Source of the DNA: Nostoc sp. GT001 | GTDB lineage: Bacteria > Cyanobacteriota > Cyanobacteriia > Cyanobacteriales > Nostocaceae | DNA: 46,620 nt | Assembly (NCBI RefSeq): GCF_030382115.1 | Contig: NZ_JAUDRJ010000003.1 | Coordinates: forward strand, 3,326,323 to 3,372,942 | Direction: 5' to 3' | Shown: piece by piece, positions 42,012-46,620 of the stretch | How positions within the stretch are numbered: the stretch's first letter is position 1 | Layout: the number at the start of each line of letters is the position of its first letter | Notes under the pieces: model-generated | The model's database searches: none | What the model was told of the DNA's origin: nothing | What the model saw: the letters and a program-made list of their open reading frames with translations, nothing else | Program-made: the position numbers and the translations under genes

Positions 42012-43253
42012 TTATTTCACGTCTGTGACGCGCCAGCTAAGTTTCAAATTAACCCAGAAATTCCAGATGGTAGCAACTGCGATCGCGATCAACTTAGCTA
42101 AATACTGATTTATTTCCAAGATATTATAGAGAAAATTAATTATTAGAGCTTGTAATATAACTCCTGCCAAACAGACCGCGCTGAACTTCAAAAATCGCTT
42201 GAAACGTTGATGCAAAGCACGTTGCCTTTGAGAAATATCACTAAAAGTCCATACGTCATTCCATAGGAAATTATTTACGATTGCCACTCCGGCCGAAAGA
42301 ATCGTACTGCGAGTTAAACCTAAATGAATTACAGTACGCAGTAAGTGAAACACCGTTAAATCCACAAACACACCACTAAAGCCAACAAACCCAAAACGGA
42401 CAAATCGACCGACGGGGAAATTGACTTTTCTACTCAATCGTCCTACTTTCCCTGTGGAAAGCCGCAATCGCACTAAGTGGTGGATGTAATCTATATATTG
42501 CTTCCATGTCACCTTACTCTCACCCTCTTTGCGTTCGCAAAATACATACCCAACCTCGGCAACTTGGTCTACTTTTCCCCGGCCAATTACTTCTAGAAGA
42601 ATTTTATATCCAACTGGATTGAGTGTCGCACCTGCGATCGCACTCCGGCGCACCATAAAATAACCACTCATCGGGTCAGAAACTCTGCCCACTACCCCCG
42701 GTAAGATTACCAAGCCTAACAACTGAGCGCCACGAGACAAGAAACGCCTAACAACACTCCAACTACTAACACCGCCTCCTTCTACATGACGGCTAGCTAC
42801 TGCCAAATCTGCTCCCTGATCAATATTATGCAACAGTTGTATTAATACCTCTGGTGGATGCTGTAAATCTCCATCAATCACCCCCAGTACACTCCCCGTA
42901 GCTGCTTGCCACCCACGAATCACCGCTGAGGACAGACCCCGTTCTTGTTGGCGTCGCATCACTCGCAACTGGAGGTATTCTGTCGTCAAAGATTGCGCTA
43001 TCTCCCAGGTTCGGTCTGGGCTATCATCATCTACTACTATTAGTTCATAGTTTCCTGCAATAGATTCATCCAGTAATTGACTCAATATACTGACTACATT
43101 CTTGATGTTGTCACGCTCTTTATAAGTAGGAATCACTAGAGAAAGATGAATAGAATTATCATCATCTATACCCACGGGGTTGGGGGGCAACTCTGAAATC
43201 TTTAGTGGGCCAGTTGATACTGGTAACAGCGAGTTGGATGAGTTTGTTTTCAT
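42012..43253 (-). CDS. GT2 polyprenyl-phosphate sugar transferase fused to a GtrA domain
   Basis: The 413-residue protein starts at ATG 43253 (MKTNSSNSLLPVS), with GGA just upstream; extension to a TTG at 43304 is possible but unlikely. Its GT-A catalytic domain spans about residues 35-265 with LSLVIPTYKERDNI, the DDDSPDRT nucleotide-binding acids and DGDLQHPP metal/catalytic site, as in dolichol-phosphate mannose synthase. A GtrA-like four-span domain follows at about 285-410 (FVRFGFVGFSGVFVDL, IVNNFLWNDVWTF, IWNFWVNLKLSW). It should load a hexose on a polyprenyl phosphate and help move it across the membrane. The GT39 enzyme encoded downstream is the natural user of that product. Confidence 0.87.
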   Translation of the reverse strand: MKTNSSNSLLPVSTGPLKISELPPNPVGIDDDNSIHLSLVIPTYKERDNIKNVVSILSQLLDESIAGNYELIVVDDDSPDRTWEIAQSLTTEYLQLRVMRRQQERGLSSAVIRGWQAATGSVLGVIDGDLQHPPEVLIQLLHNIDQGADLAVASRHVEGGGVSSWSVVRRFLSRGAQLLGLVILPGVVGRVSDPMSGYFMVRRSAIAGATLNPVGYKILLEVIGRGKVDQVAEVGYVFCERKEGESKVTWKQYIDYIHHLVRLRLSTGKVGRLSRKVNFPVGRFVRFGFVGFSGVFVDLTVFHLLRTVIHLGLTRSTILSAGVAIVNNFLWNDVWTFSDISQRQRALHQRFKRFLKFSAVCLAGVILQALIINFLYNILEINQYLAKLIAIAVATIWNFWVNLKLSWRVTDVK

Positions 43254-44179
43254 ATTCCAAATTGCAAAACGAGGGTGTGTAAAGTCCGTGGAAAATAGAA
43301 TCAAACATCTGCTGACTTTATTGACTAAACCTAGTTGCTCAAAAGTTGAGGAATCCTTTTGTTACAGTTAGTTGCCCTGAAAGTTTAGTAATTCCCGCAC
43401 TTCGATCCCAGTATTTTCCTAAATTAATCTAAATTTTACATTTTACCCCTTGTTTTTATGATAATATATGAAAAATTACGTATTTTTTAGTAAAATATCG
43501 TGTAATTTTAAGTAAACTCAGTCAGCAAATATACATTTTATTCAGCATATCTTTATAATTTTTTAATGATACTACGGGGAATATTATTTTAGTATGGAGT
43601 ATCGTAAATCTTGGTAATATGCTTATACATTATTGTTTTTACAGCAAGGTAAGAAGAAAGTGCAAATGCTGATTACATAAGCTTGTTACACCCGTAAAAA
43701 CTTATTTGTTGATGCAATAAATATTCAATTAATTAAACACTACAAAACAAAGAAAAATCAAAATTTTTCTTTGATAAATAGTTATAGCTATTTGTTAACC
43801 ATAAAAGCAGTTATAAATTCCTATTTGATTTTTGAAAAAACGAACTACTCCATCAAGGTAAAAGGCAGTTAATGTTTCGTTCTTACCAGTTTTTAGAAGT
43901 AATTTGATTAACCAAACGAGACTAGATATGTACAGTCTCGTTTTGGAAGATTTATCAACGTTTCGCAATATCAAAAATAAGCTTAACAAAAATTAATATG
44001 TTACTAAATAAGTATACTGTTTAGTAGACACTAAATTGAAAATATGTCAAAAGTAACACTATAAAATCCCCCGATAGGGCATTGCAAAAAACAGAAAAAT
44101 TTTGTTTGTTATTAAATTAGATGGCGTAGTTTTATTGCTTGTTTTGAGTAAATGAACCACTAAGAATACAGGGTAGATC
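43254..44179. other. 926-bp AT-rich region upstream of the cobalt transport operon
   Basis: Divergent genes flank this interval. It is strongly AT-rich from 43420 on. A hairpin with 10-bp perfect arms (AAACGAGACT at 43914-43923, AGTCTCGTTT at 43934-43943) is the only strong structure seen. I looked for a cobalamin riboswitch (conserved GCCACTG box) and did not find one. A 64-codon minus-strand frame at 43795-43989 overlaps the hairpin and is not convincing. Confidence 0.5.
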
Positions 44180-45103
44180 ATGCATATTCCTGATGGATTT
44201 GTTTCTATTCCGGTGGCAGGGGCTACTGGTTTAGCGAGTGCGGCAGCGTTGTTTGTTGCTTTCGGGCGATCGCAAGAGGCTTTTGGGATTCGTCGTGCCC
44301 CGATATTGGGACTCACCACCGCCTTCATTTTTGCTGCCCAGATGATCAATTTTCCAGTAGCAGGAGGTACTAGTGGTCACTTGTTAGGGGGAACCTTAGC
44401 TGCGATCGTTTTAGGCAGTCCTTGGGCAGGAACGTTGTGTATCGCCACAGTTTTAATTATTCAAGCTGTGTTATTTGCTGATGGTGGTATTACTGCCTTG
44501 GGAGCAAATATTTTGAATATGGGAGTGATTGGTGTTTGGGTAGGCTGGGTTTTAACCGAAACCTTGCAACGGTTGTTTGGCGGATCTAAAGGGCGCTTAC
44601 CTTTGGCTGCTGGTATAGCAGGGGGTGTAAGTGTAGTGGTAGCTGCGATCGCTTGTGCCATTGAATTAGCCCTCTCTGGAACTGCACCTGTAGCGATAGT
44701 TTTACCAGCCATGACTGGTGTGCATATTTTGATCGGTATTGGCGAAGGGCTGATTACCGGGGGTGTGCTGACTTATCTGGCCACCGCTCGACCAGATTTA
44801 TTGCCAGGGGAACAGCAGGAGTTTCGCGGCTGGTCAGTGCCTATTGTCACTATTTTCTTAATTGCGGGAGTACTCTCACTCTTTGCCTCAGCATGGCCTG
44901 ATGGTTTGGAGAAAGTTGCCGAAAATACGGGCTTTATCGACTTAGCCCAGAAAGTACGGATAATTGTGCCGACTCCCTTGGCTGACTATGGAATTGAGGG
45001 CTTGGGGGCAATTGGCACTAGTATCGCTGGGCTGGTGGGAGCTGCGGTTTGCTTTGCTGTTGCCTTTGGAATTGCCAAGGTAGTGAAACCGAAGAATGCT
45101 TAA
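44180..45103 (+). CDS. cbiM: Cobalt/nickel ECF transporter substrate-binding protein, CbiM fused to a CbiN-like PDGLE domain
   Basis: The 307-residue membrane protein begins MHIPDGF, whose N-terminal Met-His amino group and histidine form the metal site of CbiM/NikM. The CbiM core extends to about residue 215 with seven-span topology (GGTSGHLLGGTLAAIVLG, GVHILIGIGEGLITGGVL). A PDGLE-type domain (SAWPDGLEKVAENTGF, near residues 240-255, plus a final span) replaces a separate CbiN. It forms the specificity part of an energy-coupling-factor importer for Co2+ or Ni2+. Its stop codon overlaps the cbiQ start by 8 bases (ATGCTTAA), so translation is probably coupled. Cobalt versus nickel specificity cannot be told from the sequence. 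Confidence 0.88.
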   Translation: MHIPDGFVSIPVAGATGLASAAALFVAFGRSQEAFGIRRAPILGLTTAFIFAAQMINFPVAGGTSGHLLGGTLAAIVLGSPWAGTLCIATVLIIQAVLFADGGITALGANILNMGVIGVWVGWVLTETLQRLFGGSKGRLPLAAGIAGGVSVVVAAIACAIELALSGTAPVAIVLPAMTGVHILIGIGEGLITGGVLTYLATARPDLLPGEQQEFRGWSVPIVTIFLIAGVLSLFASAWPDGLEKVAENTGFIDLAQKVRIIVPTPLADYGIEGLGAIGTSIAGLVGAAVCFAVAFGIAKVVKPKNA

Positions 45104-45748
45104 ACTTTCCTTACCGCTACGCTTGCAACTGTCTCTAGTGATTGTGGTGGGGGCAGCTTTATTAAAGCATTCTGCCTGGTATGGACTAAGTGTATATGGC
45201 GCGATCGCAATTTTATGGGCTTGCTTCTTGCGCGTACCAATTCGCCAATTGGGAGGATTACTCGGCACAGAATTGATTTTTTTGTCATTGTTAGCATTGC
45301 CCCAGGGATGGGAACGAGCCACTTTTTTGCTAGTTCGTTCGCTAGTTTGTCTGGTGACGATGAATAGTTTTTTGTTAACCTTACCCCCCACAGTTTCGGC
45401 ATTGCCCTTAAAACGTTACCAGTACCAGCACCTTTAAAGGAAAACTTGTTGTTAGCTGGGCAATATATGGAAATTTTGCTTTCAGAAGTAACGCGAATGC
45501 GGCGCAGCGCTCAACTACGCGGTCTGAATGGAACTACGGGATGGTTGCGCTATGCCAGTGCTGCCATGATTGGAGCTTTATATCTCCGTAGTCTAGATCG
45601 AGCAGAGCGAGTCTATGCGGCAATGGTAGCTCGTGGTTACAACGGACAATTACCAATAGATTCTACCCTCAGACCAAAAGAACGTTTTGCCCTATTACTA
45701 GCTTGGGCGATCGCTGCTAGCGTAACCCTAACTTCTTACAAAATTTAA
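45096..45748 (+). pseudogene. cbiQ: ECF transporter transmembrane protein CbiQ, frameshifted at a C run
   Basis: The first frame encodes MLKLSLPLRLQLSLVIVVGA through MNSFLLTLPP, then degenerates to a stop at 45437. The correct continuation (HSFGIALKTLPVPAPLKENL, then LLAGQYMEILLSEVTRMRRS) is in another frame running to 45748. Adding one C to the six-base C run at 45384-45389 restores about 217 residues. The Q-component motif appears as AQLRGL and ARGYNG (Ala-Arg-Gly coupling-helix signatures). Without this protein the importer could not be driven by its ATPase. Assembly error at a homopolymer, true mutation or slippage are all possible. Confidence 0.8.
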
Positions 45749-45813
45749 CCCACTCCCCAGTAGAGACGCGATTAATTGCGTCTCCATTCCCTTACATATT
45801 AAGTTTGTAAATT

Positions 45814-46578
45814 TTGAAATCATTGACTTCTAATCCCCAATTATCAACCGATAATCCCCATGCAGCTGTAGTCGAGGTTGAGAACCTGGTGTATGCATAT
45901 TCCCACCAGGAGCCAGTATTACAGGAAATATCTTTTACCTTGAACAAAGGCGATCGCGTCGCATTGATGGGAGCAACTGGTTCGGGAAAAAGTACCTTGT
46001 TGGAGAACCTAATCGGCTTAAAACAACCGCAATCTGGGAAAATAACGATTAATGGTATTCCCGTAGAACCACAAACTTTAGCCCAAGTACGTCGTCAAAT
46101 TGGCTTTAGCTTCCAAGATGCCAACGACCAACTATTTATGCCGACTATCTTGGAAGATATTACCTTTGGGCCACGTAACTATGGGATATCACCAGCAGAA
46201 GCAAGCGATCGCGCCTACCAGTTATTAGCTGATTTTGGTCTAGAAGCTTACGCCAATCGTTCCGCCCACGAACTTTCTGGTGGACAAAGACGCCTAGCCG
46301 CCCTAGCCTCGATTTTAGCCCTAGAACCAACAATTCTAATTTTGGATGAGCCAACTAACGGTCTCGATCCAGCATGGCGGCGTCATTTGGCGCAAGTATT
46401 ATTAAAGTTACCTGTGCAAGCGATCTTAATTGCCTCCCACGATCTCCATTGGCTAGGCAGAGTTACTCAACGCGCTTTAGTACTGTCTGGTGGTCGTATT
46501 CAAATAGACAGCGATATTCAACCACTGTTACAAGATGGTGCTACTTTAGACCAGTTGGGTTTGCCGATAGATTGGTGA
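45814..46578 (+). CDS. cbiO: ECF transporter ATP-binding protein CbiO
   Basis: The 254-residue ABC ATPase shows Walker A GATGSGKST near residues 53-61, Q-loop FQDANDQLF near 99-107, signature LSGGQRR near 153-159, Walker B LILDEPTNG and switch SHDLHW near 207-212. It powers the CbiM-CbiQ metal importer at the cytoplasmic face. No ATG suits the N-terminus: TTG at 45814 (or TTG at 45823) is proposed, giving a roughly 20-residue leader before VVEVENLVYAY. It is 65 bp downstream of cbiQ, with a GACGCGATTAATTGCGTC-type palindrome in the gap. All ATPase motifs are intact, so disuse of the operon is either recent or illusory. Confidence 0.88.
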   Translation: MKSLTSNPQLSTDNPHAAVVEVENLVYAYSHQEPVLQEISFTLNKGDRVALMGATGSGKSTLLENLIGLKQPQSGKITINGIPVEPQTLAQVRRQIGFSFQDANDQLFMPTILEDITFGPRNYGISPAEASDRAYQLLADFGLEAYANRSAHELSGGQRRLAALASILALEPTILILDEPTNGLDPAWRRHLAQVLLKLPVQAILIASHDLHWLGRVTQRALVLSGGRIQIDSDIQPLLQDGATLDQLGLPIDW

Positions 46579-46584
46579 TTTGGG

Positions 46585-46620
46585 CATTGGGCATGGGGAA
46601 AGGGAAAGGGGAAAAGGGTA
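46585..46620. repeat. Start of a GGGCATTGGGCATGGGG / GGGAAAGG repeat
   Basis: The last bases of the window (GGCATTGGGCATGGGGAAAG and on) belong to the same purine-rich repeat family as 39690-39910 and the GT39 insertion. The element is cut by the window edge. Confidence 0.6.

Noticed and set aside
37033..43253. Complete polysaccharide biosynthesis cluster
   Set aside because: Only a nucleotidyltransferase fusion and two glycosyltransferases are present; no flippase, polymerase or export genes are in the window.
43795..43989. 64-codon minus-strand frame in the AT-rich gap before cbiM
   Set aside because: It overlaps a hairpin and AT-rich DNA where open frames arise by chance; no start signals.
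1..46620. tRNA or rRNA genes
   Set aside because: Scanning for T-arm type GGTTCRANTCC sequences with matching acceptor stems gave no candidate on either strand; a covariance search would be decisive.

Overview
The window reads as chromosome of a filamentous, probably heterocyst-forming cyanobacterium of the Nostoc group. The evidence is the frequent HIP1 octamer GCGATCGC, cyanobacterium-typical genes (crtR, a CruP-type protein, rppA/rppB, TamB, DUF4912, a fused nucleotidyltransferase/phosphomannomutase-like protein, cbiM/cbiQ/cbiO), and intergenic DNA full of palindromic and short tandem repeats. No rRNA, tRNA, CRISPR array or prophage was recognised.

Layout. 1-4160: a universal stress protein, an 870-bp repeat-filled gap, a B12-binding radical SAM gene broken by two +1 frameshifts, and a PaiB-like flavoprotein. 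4170-6260 (minus): the RppA/RppB two-component pair. 6350-8350: a small membrane-anchored protein, an unlisted 59-residue membrane protein, a Uma2 nuclease, and a toxin-antitoxin pair whose toxin carries a nonsense codon. 8400-10812: an exact array of eleven 21-bp units, then a large pentapeptide-repeat membrane protein with a low-complexity hydrophobic core. 10832-12282: a decayed ISAs1-type insertion sequence inside long inverted repeats. 12505-15530: a CruP-type flavoprotein and two tandem paralogous membrane proteins, probably one operon. 15780-19080: an LprI-like secreted protein, a possible small RNA, beta-carotene hydroxylase crtR, and a phosphodiester-glycosidase lipoprotein. 19165-27434: DUF4912 protein, a small acidic protein and a giant TamB-like protein.

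27640-33503: a hypothetical protein, a PaO-like Rieske oxygenase, two miniature inverted-repeat elements, a radical SAM protein, a Lin0512-family protein, a cyclic-nucleotide-binding protein and a second universal stress protein. 33739-36690: ileS, carrying an in-frame palindromic-repeat insertion. 37033-43253 (minus): a sugar-nucleotide pyrophosphorylase fused to a degenerate phosphomannomutase-like domain, plus a GT39 and a GT2-GtrA glycosyltransferase, together suggesting surface polysaccharide or glycolipid synthesis. 44180-46578: a cobalt/nickel ECF transporter operon (CbiMN-CbiQ-CbiO), with cbiQ frameshifted at a C run.

No single novel multi-gene machine is evident. The most distinctive theme is the repeat ecology. 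Intergenic palindromic repeats have entered at least two genes in frame (ileS and the GT39 gene), the GT39 3' end has been tandemly duplicated, and a mobile-element family with ATATCATGTCCGC ends occurs both as a 1.45-kb transposase-carrying copy and as a 302-bp miniature copy. Several genes are broken at short homopolymers, so assembly error must be separated from real decay.
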